Positions 24,596 through 36,548 are shown, counted from the stretch's first letter. The stretch is DNA of 64,000 nt from Amoeboaphelidium protococcarum (GCA_023515745.1 JALECJ010000257.1:746687-810686); one strand, 5' to 3'. The notes: a model not told the origin generated them from the letters alone. Made by a program: numbers and translations.

Positions 24596-27005
24596 ACTCC
24601 CTGCCAGCTCGACTCGTCTTCTTCGGTTTGGAGGACCAGTACAGCTCCAACATCACCCAATCAGACAAATCATCTTCTCGAACCCATTACTTCGTTTCAT
24701 CAGACAACTGGACTTCAAATTCCACGCCACCACTCTTATGCTTTCTATCTGGCAATACGCGAGTAACTGTGATTTCTTCGTCCAAACGTACATCGCCATA
24801 GGCCAACTTCAATCTCCGTCCGCGCCAAGTGATCGCGGTCTTCTCTTAATCTTCTTCAGCAACCTCAAACCGATTGTAAGAATGCACCAAGTCCCATCCA
24901 CCCATGTAATTGATTCGAGGTCTCTTCAATATAGCGTCTCCGATACGCGGGATAGGATAAGGATCAGGCTCCAACGCCTTCCTTATTGGATATTGCTTGA
25001 CATATATTCTTTTCTTGGATACCACCGGAGTTTTCAGTATGGTCAACGGATGGGTGCACGCTTAAGACTATGGAATACTCTAATTAGCATCAGGCAGCTC
25101 CTTCCAAGCCGTTCTCACCTTTTGCATCTCTGCCTCAGGAATGCCGGCACAACTAGCCTTGCGATGTCTAATCTCTAGCTCCTCGTCATCAGATACGTTA
25201 TCTTCATAATCTTGCGCACTTGCCGATGGATACGAGGCTGGCATACCCATAATACTTATCCCAAGAGACTGGAAGAGATCCTTCCCGATAATACACTATT
25301 GATCTTCAAGCTTAGTCACGATCAGCTTGACATTCAGATCTTTATCGCCCCACGCCAGGGAGGTTTGGATCTCACCACTTTTTACTTGAGAATTAGACTG
25401 GAAAGCCCCGACTATGACGTCTTGCTTGTCCAGCTTGTATTAGACTCCATTCTTGTCGCACCAGTCGGAATCTACTAGAGATACCTCCGCTCCAGAATCC
25501 ACCAACGCGGAAACCTTGCAACCATAGATGAGACAGGGAACGTAATCCAGCTAAGAGACACCCTTGACAGCACGCACTGTAGAGACTTTAGCGTTATCCT
25601 CATAAATTTCTTTAATCCAAGTCTCACCATCAACATCAGAATCAGTATTCTCTTATTCAGCCTTCTTTACAACACGAATTACCACCTTCTTCTGGCATTC
25701 ATACTACTTGTGGCCCTCTTAACCACATTTAAAACACTTACCCTTATAAGATTCAGAACTCTTCGACTCCTACTTCTTCTGCTTGGTATGGTTAACCTTC
25801 TTTTTAGACGTATCGGTGCAAGTTCTCGCATAGTGACCAACCTTGTCACATTTATTACACTTCACCTTGGATAGATCTGGTCTAGATGGAACTGTCAACT
25901 CGCAACTCAAAGCCAACTGCATAATCTCCGTTAACGACACAGTCTTGTTGCTAGAGTGTTGTACCGCGACACGACCAGCTTCCACAGCCTTCCACAGGTT
26001 GACCCATGACTCCAACCCTCGGCAATATATAGATACCAGAAAGCTCTCATCCTAAAAAGATTCACAGCGGTTACGAAGGTTCATGAATTTTGCATTGTAG
26101 CCCCTCACATCCACGAAATCAGCCACACTCAGCTTCAGTAGCTCCTTCGATCTGTCTGTATTCACCGTTCTCGACAACTAAGACTCTAGGAAGGCCTCTT
26201 TCAGCTTTACCCAGCTGCTCGCCTTCAGCGCCAAAGCCTCAACCGCGAACAGCAAGTCCTCATCAGCCATCTTTGCTGGCAGAAATTCTATCATCTGCGC
26301 TTCTGAGCAATGATGCGCGCGCATGGTCACTTCGAACTTCTTGATAAACCATTCAGCTCGCCTTGTCACCATGTTAGTCTCCTGATCGCAGTACGGGCTG
26401 TACTCGATGCAGGTTGGCAGTTTAGATGCCCTTGACTTTGTACCTTACAGCTCCTCACGGAATACCCCATATTCCGACTACTGCTTTTACTCACCACATT
26501 GAGCGGTACTTGACCCTTCGTCAGGCGTAGCGTAATCTAGCTCCCTCAACCCGACTTCATTCACGTCTTAAGCGCGTGAAACCTCACCACCCACGTGCGA
26601 TGAGGACGCATCAGCCCCTGATGCGTAATAAGAGGATGTTCCCTCAGCAGACATCTTCACCACATCCGCCTTCTACGGTCCCCTTGCAGGATGATCACTG
26701 AGCCTCTCGGATAGAACCCGCAGCTCCTCCAGCTCAGCCTCCAACTCATCCATCTCAGCAACCGCTTGATCCAAAGTCTCCTTGCTCGTGCGCTTCTCCT
26801 ACTTCAGCTATTCGATCTCCTCCCTGAGAATCGAAATCTAAGCCACTCTCTCCTAGCCAGCTTAGTCATCATAAACCTCCTTGCCTTACACGCGGCGCAG
26901 TTCGGTATTCTTGTTCGCTAAAGCAGCAGCACTCTGCGCGTAGGCAGCTCCCAGACGCGTCACATCTTCACGGATATCAGCGTAGGACTGTTCCATAACA
27001 GTCAT
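24570..27005 (-). CDS. Gag-protease polyprotein with remnant RT and chromodomain-like end
   Basis: 811 codons in a single frame with about 25 in-frame TAA/TAG and one terminal TGA, so the element uses the host code. Residues 1-140 are a coiled coil (ISILREEIEQLKQEK, EMDELEAELEEL); about 230-380 are capsid-like (FIKKFEVTMRAHH, ESWVNLWKAVEAGR). Zinc knuckles: CNKCDKVGHYARTC (about 385) and CFKCGQEGHKQYEC (about 430). The retropepsin active site is ALVDSGAEVSLVD (about 505). About 655-730 match the first RT blocks (EPDPYPIPRIGDAI, GWDLVHSYNRFEVAEED, then KTAITWRG), but the YxDD block is absent. About 745-790 (ITVTRVLPDRKHKSGGVEFE) is chromodomain-like. Intact and probably expressed. Confidence 0.85.
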
Positions 27006-27044
27006 CTGCCCCGAGACTTACCCTTAAATCATTACACTAAAAAA

Positions 27045-27213
27045 TGTAAGGTTGTTGCTTAACGGGAAATAGTGATTTTATGAATATATTAGTTCAACTA
27101 TGTTCACTTCTTTAATGAGATGTAGCCGATGAACTCGAGTCGAGCGAACGCGTGCTGACTCACCGATATCACATGATGTCGGTGGCGTCAAGCTACTTCA
27201 CTATTACCCAACA
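27045..27213 (-). repeat. LTR (5' LTR of the element)
   Basis: 169 bp, identical to 24427-24595. The Gag ATG lies 40 bp inside the element from this LTR. Confidence 0.95.
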
Positions 27214-27246
27214 AACGACTCATTCTTCCTACACTCAAAATTTAAT

Positions 27247-28400
27247 ATGTCGAGACACCCCAATTACACAATGACAACTTACAGTATAAGCGCTCATTAA
27301 GTAATTGACGTTGATAAAGACGTCAAATGCAGCAAGTACAGTAGTTTGTCTCTGAAACGCGAAGTCAAATTTGACATTGCAGCAGCTGATAAGTGGACAG
27401 CAACTCCAATGGTGTTATTGATTAACCTCTAACTGAAAGTTTGACCATTGAAAGGTTAGACTACGCGGAGAAAGACTGTGATACGAATATTCTAGGGGAC
27501 ATTGTCATGCACAAAATTGTTGAATGACTTTAAACTTACGCAGTAAAACGGCCTTCACCATGGCGGAGTGCCTACTTTAAACTGCGAATAATCGTATCTT
27601 GCTTATAATGAAAATAATAATGCAACCATGCTCGATAAAAGCATTAGCAGCCTGTTTTATTGCCAGCCGTTGTTCAATTGGGCAATTTATCCACATCGCG
27701 AGTAATACCAGCTTGCCGGACCATGTCTTTTGGTGGAGTGGTAATACAAAGAAGATGACAACTATTTCATTTACGTTAATTAGCTTAAATCAATTTGGCA
27801 GCTTTTAAAAAGTCAATTTTATCGTCCTCAATATGACTTCTGTAATGATAATAACTTTCCGAGAATTTTTAATTCTGCCATTGAATAAGCAGGTGTCAGC
27901 GCACCAGGTGAAACTCTAAATCAAAATTCGATATTAGGACCCATCGTGAAATGTCAAATCTAATTCTGAAGCCAATTACTTTGGTGCTGATAGATTATTG
28001 CTTGAGACTGATCGTTTACGAATCCGCGAATACTTCGAATCAAAAAATGAGAATGGTGGTGCTAAGGAAGGTTAGTGTACTATATGTTTCAAACTTTACT
28101 TAATTGATGAAGGCCGCAGCGCCTACTCTGTAGACTCTTTCAAAAGTGAGTTTTCTAATATGTTCCGCTAATAGTATCTGAAGTATAGCTCGAATCTATA
28201 CATGTCTTGGTAACTGCCGTGATCTAACGGCTGTCAATAACAATAAAGTGTATAATAAACGCGCCATCAAATCATACTCGAATCCAATATGCTTACTTTT
28301 ACGATTCAAATGAGAAAGTAAAGGCAGAATAATCTGCGCGCAAACAGTATTCGAGTTGTAAAGTTAAAGATATTGCGCCCTGTTGAACACAGCTCCTAAA
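27247..28400 (+). pseudogene. Decayed protein-coding sequence right of the LTR element
   Basis: A series of coding-like pieces in shifting frames with TAA/TAG as Gln: from an ATG at 27247 (LKREVKFDIAAADKWTATP), then SLTIERLDYAEKDCDTNILG after a frame change, then a ~170-codon open piece (CQPLFNWAIYPHREQYQLAG), then SEANYFGADRLLLETDRLR near 27970, then YFYDSNEKVKAEQSARKQYS near 28300. Frames change and TGA codons intervene without GT-AG intron signals, so a dead gene is likelier than a multi-exon one. No family recognised. Part may be chance open frame. Confidence 0.4.
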
Positions 28401-28778
28401 ATGTTACTTACCTAAAGACGCATATGAATATTTAGTGTTGTCCAAACAACAAAAGACAAATTATCCATAGCGACCCCGGTCGTTAGGCATTTACCCACAC
28501 TATAAAACAGTGCAAGGCGAGCTCTATTTATAGTAACAAATTGGATTTTTCTTTTGTACAGCCCTTACTGGTATTTCGCGTTGCCATGGAAATGAAACTT
28601 GAAGCGAAATCTGAAATACCAGTTCGGGAATATGACATATTGTAAAAAATCTAGGCACGGAACAAGTAAGAGTAAGACTGCAATTACATGCTGGAAATGA
28701 GCAAAAGGTAGTCAACAGAGGCAGGTGATCCTAGCGGTCAATATCAATGGAAACACATCTTTTAATCTTTTAATATAA

Positions 28779-29180
28779 TCAGAACGAATCATCAGAGCTA
28801 AACATCTAAATGTACGTGACTGTAGCAGCGTATATACAAACTCCACCAGCTATAGAGAGCCCCATGGCTTGATTAGATATAATGAAAGCGTGAGCAAGAA
28901 CGATGGGCAATGCAATTCCACTGACTACAAAGAAACTTGTGGCAAAGTGCCCAAAGTCAGCCTTGCCACCGCTGCTACCAGAGTCAAGCATAAGATCATC
29001 GCCATTACAGCAGCAACATCCCCTTGAAGCGATAAGATTAGGAATAGGAGCTGCCACATAGGCAATCAATGAAAAGAACGGCCACCAATTATTTTCCAAT
29101 GCACAAGCGAGAATTAGTAAAAGCAGTCCTGTGGCAAGAGCGAATGCTAATCCAATTATTGAACCAATTCCAGCAGACAT
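28779..29180 (-). CDS. VPS55: Vps55/LEPROT family endosomal membrane protein
   Basis: 133 residues; a TAG after 124 codons is Gln and the real TGA lies at 28779-28781. Four hydrophobic segments: GLAFALATGLLLLILACAL, FFSLIAYVAAPIPNLIA, FFVVSGIALPIVLAHAFII and LSIAGGVCIYAATVTYI. The sequence ENNWWPFFSLIAY followed by APIPN and FFVVSGIALPIVLAH is the signature of Vps55 in yeast and leptin-receptor-overlapping transcript proteins in animals, which act in late-endosome-to-vacuole sorting. The size equals the family's (about 130-140 residues). A Cys-rich, acidic loop (GCCCCNGDD) between segments 2 and 3 is unusual. Confidence 0.9.
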
Positions 29181-29447
29181 TTGCTTTTAATTATCGGTTC
29201 TAATGATAATTTGTCCAAACGAAAAAAATATTTTATAGTATCAATTTATAAAAGCAAATTGTGATTTATGATAAAAAAAGATCAGCGCATTGAATGAAGC
29301 GATTGATTAATAGAAGTAGTTGTCAAGGCAAAACATCTTCAGAAAGTTGTAGTCAAGCTAGCTCCCGATTGATATACAGTAGCTTGAAAGTGCAATAAAA
29401 AGCGAATGAAGAGAGAGAGTGATATATCATGAACGTACTAGATAAAA

Positions 29448-31196
29448 TCATTACTCACTCTGCGATTGTATCTATGAGGAGGAAGAAGTATCTAAGATTT
29501 AAAGCATATGACGCGTCTTCTCAATAGTGGTATCCAATTACTATTTCGCAGACTCCATCACCTTGAGCCGTTCAATGAGACCTTACTTAGAAGATTAAAG
29601 AAGCAACTCCAGTTCCTATTCACTTTTTTTCTCCAAGTCAGCATAGTCTGCAGGTAGTTAACTACCGCGCTATTATTATTATGAGGAATCTTTGATAGGA
29701 CGCAACTTGATTCTTCCATAGTTTATTGTACCATCAGCCTCAACTACAAACATTGATTCAAACCGAGCGTTTCTCTAACTATTATTAGAGCCTCCGTATA
29801 ATGGCGATATACCAGGAGACTATACATTTGAAGCAATATTTGGCATCTAAGCAGGAGCATTTCGCCTCTGATAATCCTCGCCATGATTTTAAGGAACCTG
29901 CTAGGCAGGTGCATGGTGATTATTAGGACCATTATTCTAATTGTTGTTACCATCGAATACAGAGCGACGACAAGTTGGACAACTCTGCTACCGTTCAAGC
30001 CATCCACGAAGACATTTAAAATGGAACATATGACCGCATCCAAGTTTCTTGGCTTTAAATGTCTTGTTATTATTAAATCTACGCCGGCGCATACCATTAG
30101 GTAACTACTATAGTCTTTAGTCATTTGGATCCAATACATCCAGCAAAGTAATCTCTTCTCTGCAAATTGTGCACACTACGCCATCTTGATTAGATTCAAT
30201 ATCAGAGGGCTATACATCTACTAGTCTATGGTTCATGTCATGAAGTGCACGTCTAAACTTGATCAAGTCTCCAACTTTCGTAGTGAAAGACTTTACAGTA
30301 AGATACAAGTCCCTGATTATGTGGATAGGAAGACCATAGTGTACGGTAATGATAGAAAAGAATACAAAATACGCCACCAACTTCCACAAATCAACAGCCA
30401 GTTCAACATAGAAGATGGCTTGACTCTTCTCTTCCCAGACATCATCATCATCCTCATCGTCATCTAATAGATTATTATTGTTAATTACATTACCATAAGG
30501 CGGCTGTTATTCTTAGACTTGCGGAAACTACTACAACTACTATTATAATCTCTAATTATAATAACGCTAGAGATATTTTCTACCAATGGCATCATAAAGC
30601 AGAATTATAAACTTTCCACTAATAGCACAAAGACTAAGGAACATTAGCAGAAATTCAAAGCCAAATAGCATTGAAATATTAGGTCCAGTAGACTGATAGG
30701 AGTAGACAGAGTATAGTACAGAGAGTACGTCCATCAAGTAGAGTAGTGAGAACAGAGACACAGTTCTCAGTATCAATCTTCCTGGTTTATTAGATGGTGA
30801 CAACTGACTCAACTAATCCATCATATCCACTCTATCACCAAGTACCCAATGAAGACACTTTACCAATAGCAAAGATGAGAACCATATAACAAAAGATGCT
30901 CCAATCTCATCTCTGAATATGGTCATTGCCAGAGCAGTCTCACTCACTGCAAACCATCCTCGCTCATACAAATGTTCACTCTCAATCAGTCGCAACTGGC
31001 CAAAGAATATCCACATCAGCACTTTACCCAGCCATATGTTGCAAAGTATATAGAAGTTCAACAACACAGTAAGACTGACATTCGACTTGGATAGATGGAT
31101 GGCGGCAGAGTAGAACTGTTGGTGCTGATTCCATGCATTGAACGTCACTATACCTACTGCAGCCACAGACACTGCCGAATACGTAACAAGCTTCAT
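29448..31196 (-). CDS. HRD1: ERAD E3 ubiquitin ligase Hrd1/synoviolin
   Basis: 582 residues from MKLVTYSAVSVAAVG; an in-frame ATG 17 codons upstream (31247) is possible but would precede the usual family start. A multi-spanning membrane region at 1-300 with the family blocks LGKVLMWIFFGQLRLIESEH, 'FRDEIG...KCLHWVLGDRVDMMD' and 'AVGRKYLQRYYN'. RING-H2 at about 340-405 (VCTICREEI; LGCGHMFHFKCLRGWLERQQ; CPTCRRSV). The C-terminal tail is Asn/Gln/Pro-rich with a coiled end. Hrd1 forms the ER retrotranslocation channel and ubiquitinates misfolded proteins. A Gln/Asn plus Asp run (about 215-245) sits between membrane segments. Confidence 0.92.
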
Positions 31197-32944
31197 AATT
31201 TCAGTATGGGAAGTATTATTCTTCAAGATCAATTTATGAAATGACAATAATTAATGAAAGTTTTAATCCAAAATGATTGCAAAGCAGCTGATATAATTTT
31301 ACAATTGGCGGTCTCAGCTTGTCGCACGGAAGAAAAGAGTTTTGCTCAGAAAGTCAGAAAGAGCATTGCTATAAAAAATGGTGCTTGGATATTCTTAGTA
31401 AAGAATGTAGTGCTGTTAAGCTTGGTAATTAACCTTAATGAGAATTGGTAATCAAGATCTGTGTCACTATTAGTAATCAGCTAACTGTAAGAGCCTTATA
31501 TAACTACATTGTTTACGGGACTAATCAGATTGCGTAGGATTACACAACTCAAATTCCAACAGCTTTTGGAGCCTCCAAGCAGCAGCCAGTTTGCACTTGC
31601 TCTCTGTGTCGTAAAGACGATAATAGACTTTAAATAAATTTGAGTTAACCACTCGAATAAAGTCTATTCGCTCATGATTTCAATATTAAGACTCGCGTTA
31701 CGTCTCCTCTGCTTTAAGCTAGGAGGCGCTTTGTCATCTTCATTTCAGTCGCCTACTGCGACTTTATGACACTCTGGTGCAGCAGACAAGAGCAATTTAA
31801 ACGCATCTTCGTCCAGGCCACAATTTTCGAGCTTCAACTCCTTGATATAGAAGTGGACAAAGGGAGCATGGAGACGACCAACTCAATAACAGCAGTACTT
31901 CAGGCCTTTGAGCTTAGATTTAGCACTTTAAAGTAGCTATGACGCGCAACTGCCGAAAGATCCCCTCAATTTACATGAGCGAATACTTTTTACCAACAAA
32001 AGCAGTCAGACAATCGATTGCTGTCAAATTTTGTTTTTATTGATACTGCCCAAGTCACGTCTAAATTTTTTATGCAAATTCAACGGACATTCTCCGTCCG
32101 TCGAATTTGATAGTTTCCATGGTTGGACTATGCTACTTAATCAGATTTTAATATCTCTGTCCATCGAATTTATCCACCATCAGATCGCCAGACAGTAATA
32201 TATTGCGAATACTCTCTCAGGGTCTGAAGGCTTTATTAAGGTTTATCGCCAATACTCTCGCCGACATCACATCCACGAATTCTTCAAAATCCTACTCCTT
32301 CTCACCCATAATCAACGACATTGGCTTTACCTGGGATGGTAGCATGACTGGTACAGTTTCAAACAAGTCTCGATATGCGTTTATGAGGATTGCTGAAGTG
32401 CTCCACCTTGGACACTCACTGAACCGAGTAATAAATCACCTTTACCGACGCCTTCGAGAAAAGGCAACAACTCCAATTCATGCAGGTAATATCTGAAGCC
32501 GTCAGCGATGTTGATCCTCAGGTCAATGAGTGTTGCGCCACTTCGGATCAATCTAGTTTAGGTTGACCGCCTAGCCTCGCTGATCGCTCGCCGATCCGCA
32601 GATCACCTCTTTACTTTTGACAGTGACGCGACTTAGTTTTAGAATGTTGATCATCTCTATCCAGTCTTTTCCAACTTTAGTTCAAAAGTTTAAATACTCT
32701 TTAGTTACATACGATTAATGTCATGTTCTGCTTCAACATCACGTACACTCTTCGTAATCCATACGCATTATTGAAACTCATATCGAGTCAATGATCAGCC
32801 ATTTTCATATTGTTAAAAATAAAAGGGAAATTATAAAATGCTTAGAAATGGAAATGTATTTATTATTCAAGCATTAAAAATACACCAGAGAGCGAAGCAT
32901 GAGGTAATAGTTGACACAGAACTGCGCGTCATTTAGAAAGCCAT
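31197..32944. other. Long spacer between HRD1 and a GPI-type protein gene
   Basis: 1.75 kb without an intact gene. Most of it (about 31450-32830) looks like a decayed minus-strand LRR-type gene. A plus-strand 65-codon ORF at 31254-31451 has no recognisable features. Confidence 0.5.
31450..32830 (-). pseudogene. Decayed leucine-rich-repeat-like gene
   Basis: Read on the minus strand from about 32830 down, coding-like pieces follow each other in changing frames with in-frame TGAs: MSFNNAYGLRRVYVMLKQ; TLIDLRINIADGFRYYLHEL; AILINAYRDLFETVPVMLP; SIRNILLSGDLMVDKFDGQ; METIKFDGRRMSVEFAQKI; and, at about 31790-31850, KELKLENCGLDEDAFKLLL. The last pieces have leucine-rich-repeat spacing (LxxLxLxxCxL). 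No GT-AG signals explain the breaks. I read it as a dead LRR gene; the exact extent and family are uncertain. Confidence 0.45.
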
Positions 32945-33898
32945 TCAGAAGAAGAGAACTGCGTAGAGAGCAATGGACGCCAATGCACTCATTGATAGCT
33001 TATATGAATCTGCTGCAGCACTAAATGTATCCTAGGCAGTAAGCACTAGTGGAGCATTAGAAGGAGTAGGACCAGATGGTGATGATGATGCAGATGAACC
33101 TTTTTTATCAGCGACTGCAGATGGCGATGGTCCACCAGGACTTCCTGCATTACCATTGTTAGAGGATCCGGTACCAGCAGTTGGTGGTGCAGGCTCACTA
33201 GACATTTACCCCATAGTGTTCTATTACAACTGTTACTGTTGATTTTATGGCTAAACTGCTTATTGCTACAACTGACCCTATCCAGATGCATGAGGGGCTT
33301 ATGGAGCAGTTGACTACTGGCCGCCAGATTGAGGAGGTGATGATGTGAGCTGGAATTTAACATCATTTTACTACGCGTTCTGCTCTTGAGTTGGCTGCTA
33401 TTTCTGTTACTAAAGCTAAGATTGAGGAGGAGGAGGAGGAGGAGAAGGCTAATTTTTAGGAGATGGCGGAGTAGGTGAAGGAAGTGGTGCAGGAGCTTTT
33501 GCCTAATCTTGGGATGCTTATGAGGCAACAGCTGGCTTTACGTTACCAGATTATTCACTTCCAGTTGTTGGAGAAGACTTTTCCACAGGCACATTTTCAG
33601 CAGCAGGAGAAGGAGGCGATGTGGACGCGATATTAACTGCCGCTGGTGGAGGAGCAGCAGGTGCTTAGACTGGCGCCATAGAAGAGGATGTTGCAGCCTG
33701 TGGAGACACGCCTTCAACTTTCGCCGATTATTAAGAAGCTCCCGCCGCGGCTGGCTATATTGCAGCCTGTGTAATATTATCGCTGTGTGTGGATGAAGCA
33801 TTCTGACCAGCAGTAGGATTCACTAGTTGGGAGTGCACCGATGATATCGATACCAATAGCAGCATTACGCTCAGAGATTTTGTTCCTAGAATCATCAT
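32945..33898 (-). CDS. GPI-anchor-type Pro/Ser/Gln-rich surface protein
   Basis: 317 residues, TGA stop. MMILGTKSLSVMLLLVSISSVHS is a signal peptide. The body is Ala/Pro/Ser-rich, then very Gln-rich (many TAG/TAA), with SPPPPPQS-type stretches, a mucin-like, probably O-glycosylated stalk. A short hydrophobic C-terminus (LSMSALASIALYAVLFF) after a Ser-rich spacer fits a GPI-attachment signal. No globular domain. Two Met codons open the frame; the first at 33898 or second at 33895 may be used. Likely in the cell coat. Long antisense ORFs here are shadows of the repetitive sequence. Confidence 0.7.
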
Positions 33899-34020
33899 TT
33901 TCTAATCTAGTTATTATATATAAATGTATAAAGAGTATAGTTAATTCAATAGTTACTATTTCGATAAATTGAATTGATAAAAAACGATCAGAGAAGTAAA
34001 AGAGAAGAAGTAACGTCACG

Positions 34021-34326
34021 ATGTATGTCCAAGAGATTGATATACGATTCCAATTGGACATTGATCATGGTGTGATTGGCCAACTCGTTACGTGTAACAA
34101 TCTTATTGGCAACCAACACGTGAGATCACACCTCAAATCTGAACATCCCATGATTTTAGTCACCAGATTTTATGCTACTGTCGTCATACATACTATAGAA
34201 GCATGTCAAATGTATGTGAATTGTTTTAGAGCCATAGCGGTCACATTTGAAAGTGGCACTGAAATTGATCAGCTACGCGCTTTGTTATAGCTGATAATCG
34301 ACGATCTTGGCGCTATCTCGCTGTGA
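34021..34326 (+). CDS. Hypothetical small protein
   Basis: 101 codons from ATG to TGA with one internal TAG. The product (MYVQEIDIRFQLDIDHGVIG, ending LRALLQLIIDDLGAISL) has the mix of an alpha/beta protein and no signal peptide. It lies alone between a divergent surface-protein gene and NSA2. No family recognised. A chance open frame is possible. Confidence 0.35.
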
Positions 34327-34593
34327 GTAATTATTACGGCTGTACAGTAAAATATAAAATCTGCTACCACTACTCCGAATATGGGCCGTTGATAGTACTA
34401 TATAATTCGAAACTAAAATTAATCTAATCTTTTTAAATCCAATGTGAATACATCATTGACCGCTTCTTTACCGTACTCTGAGCCAAAACTCCCGCAGAGA
34501 TTCTGAAAACGAATCAAATTGTGATTTACCGATTTCTTAATCTTTTCTAGTTAGCGGTCAATTATAACATCTCAACTATCATTAATATACAAT

Positions 34594-35382
34594 ATGCCTT
34601 AGAACGATTATATTGACGAGCACGTTAAAAAGTACGGTAAGCGTCTCGACCATGAAGAGAGGTAGAGAAAGAAGGAGGCGAGGTAGCCTCATATACTGGC
34701 CAAGAAGGCTCAGTCTGTGCACGGATTCAAGGCTAAATTGTTGAACAAGCAGAGACGCGTAGAGAAGATCCAGATGAAGAAGACCATCAAGATGCATCAA
34801 GAGTCCACTGTGAAGAAGAATACTGACCAGAAGGTTGGCGAAGGTGCTATTCCACCTTATCTCATGGACAGATAGATCCAGGAACGCGCCAAGATCCTCT
34901 CCAACTCCATCAAACAGAAGCGATAGGAGAAGGCTGCCAAGTGGGCTGTGCCAATCCCCAAGGTGCATGCGGTGGATGATGCCGAGATGTTCCGCGTCAT
35001 CAAGTCTGGTAAGAAGAAGGGCGGATCCAAGGCGTGGAAGAGAATGGTCACCAAGCATTGTTTTGTCGGTGATGGATTTACGCGAAAGCCGCCAAAGTAT
35101 GAGCGCTTCATCCGACCTATGGCTCTGCGTGTCAAGAAGGCCAATGTGACCCATCCAGAGTTGAAGGCTTCGTTCCAGTTGAATATCATCGGAGTGAAGA
35201 AGAATCCTTCTAGTCCGCTCTACACTCAACTCGGCGTCATTACTAAAGGTACCATCATTGAGGTAAATGTCAGTGAGCTCGGCCTAGTGACGCAGAGTGG
35301 TAAAGTTGTATTTGGTAAATATGCTCAAGTCACCAATAATCCGGAGAATGATGGCACCATCAACGCTGTGCTTTTGGTATGA
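34594..35382 (+). CDS. NSA2: Ribosome biogenesis protein NSA2
   Basis: 262 residues, matching the near-constant family length (about 260). Starts [20 protein letters not shown] with Gln encoded by TAG; basic helical N-terminal half ([20 protein letters not shown]); C-terminal S8e-like beta domain ([39 protein letters not shown]). It is a 60S pre-ribosome assembly factor in the nucleolus. Conservation is very high, making it the cleanest proof of the TAG=Gln assignment in a short gene. Confidence 0.95.
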
Positions 35383-35455
35383 GATTAAAGTAAATATAAA
35401 CTCCCTTTTCAGAATATTCTTTGAACTTTACTTTAATCAGAGCATTGTCATTTGT

Positions 35456-36262
35456 TCATTGTGCCTGCTGAGTGGCAGTCCAATCAGATGGAATCTTTAC
35501 CCCAATCGCCTCCAGTTGAGGGTCTAGATACCTGTGCTTATATCCATCTGGAGCCTCTTGCTTATACAAATGGCTCATATGAATCTTTCTATTGTGCAGC
35601 AATTCATGATAAGTCAATCCAAATGGTCTTTTATGACGATTGTCAATCTGGACGTGTTTAATCAACATTCCCACCAGAGCGCCGTACACACCAAACATAA
35701 ACATTCGATTAGGATCTCTCAGATAGACGCCCATAGATACACCTGTGGCCATACCACCGAGAGCGCCATTAAAGTATCCATCTTCACCAACCCACTTGGC
35801 CATGGAGCAGCTAGTGAGTGAGTAGATGGCAGCGAATCCACCCATAAAGATAGCAGGCACCTTCAGATAGGCAACTTCTCTCATCAGCGACTTTCCAGTC
35901 ATCACCAAAGAAGAAGTATACAATCTCTACTAAGTCTGTTGCGGTGATGGCCACGAGAATATGGATGACTAAATGGCCCCATATCCAACTCCAAGGTACA
36001 AAGGCCACTTGATGTCATTCCACAGATCGCCAACACAGTGCATGTTCTCCGCTCTACTCACTGATTCCAAGTGTTCCTCAGCTTCACTCTCATCCCTCAT
36101 TGGATTATTGTAATGTGATTTCTTGGACTCTGGATTAACGAGCAGAGTCTCCACCTTGGACTTTTGATGAGGTGGAGGCACAAAGTCGCTGTCATACTTG
36201 CTCCTAATCAGAGAATCTTCCGGATTTCTCCAAGGATGCCCCGTCTAACTAAACCACTTCAT
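35456..36262 (-). CDS. Tim17-fold inner-membrane protein, possibly complex I NDUFA11/B14.7-like
   Basis: 268 residues, TGA stop; the ATG at 36262 gives MKWFSQTGHPWRNPEDSLIR. A polar N-terminal third precedes a membrane part with a Tim17/Tim22-type segment: FMGGFAAIYSLTSCSMAKW, GALGGMATGVSMGVYLRDP and FMFGVYGALVGMLI. The C-terminus is hydrophilic (LTYHELLHNRKIHM). The Tim17 family covers import channel subunits and complex I subunit NDUFA11; the 'GALGGMATGVSMGVYLRDP' style suits the latter better, but the protein is longer than NDUFA11. Converges on NSA2 with 73 bp between stops. Confidence 0.6.
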
Positions 36263-36548
36263 TTCCAAAGACTACGTTCTCTAATACTTTTTATTATCAG
36301 TACAAATGCTTACTCTTTCAAGCGATAATATAGTAGAGCTTAATCGTACTGACTCGATTGACTGAGAAAGGAAAGTTTTGATAGAGAGAAATCTCTGCGC
36401 GGCCTTTCGCTGAAGAAAGTTCAAAGCGTTCAACCATACAAATGTTCATATAAAGACAGAAATCAGTAAAAACATCAATTTCAGTCATAAAATTGGCAGT
36501 AAAGCACATAGAAATCAGAGACCAAAACTATTTTACATTCAGGATGGA

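Larger units (their letters stand above)
24427..27213 (-). mobile_element. Non-autonomous Ty3/gypsy-type LTR retrotransposon
   Basis: 2787 bp, bounded by two 169 bp LTRs that are identical base for base and have TG...CA ends in the element's orientation (minus). One long ORF encodes Gag with two zinc knuckles, an aspartic protease, a stub of reverse transcriptase and a chromodomain-like tail. The RT catalytic centre, RNase H and integrase are missing, so it must borrow enzymes from an autonomous relative. A purine-rich GGCAGGGAGT sits next to the 3' LTR as a possible polypurine tract. I see no clear target-site duplication and no primer-binding site I can assign to a tRNA. Confidence 0.9.

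Noticed and set aside
24534-25178. 214-codon plus-strand frame
   Set aside because: Shadow of the retroelement polyprotein and LTR on the opposite strand.
33046-33801. Leu/His-rich minus-strand frames
   Set aside because: Out-of-frame readings of the Pro/Gln-rich surface-protein gene on the same strand.
34582-35229. 215-codon minus-strand frame
   Set aside because: Antisense to NSA2.
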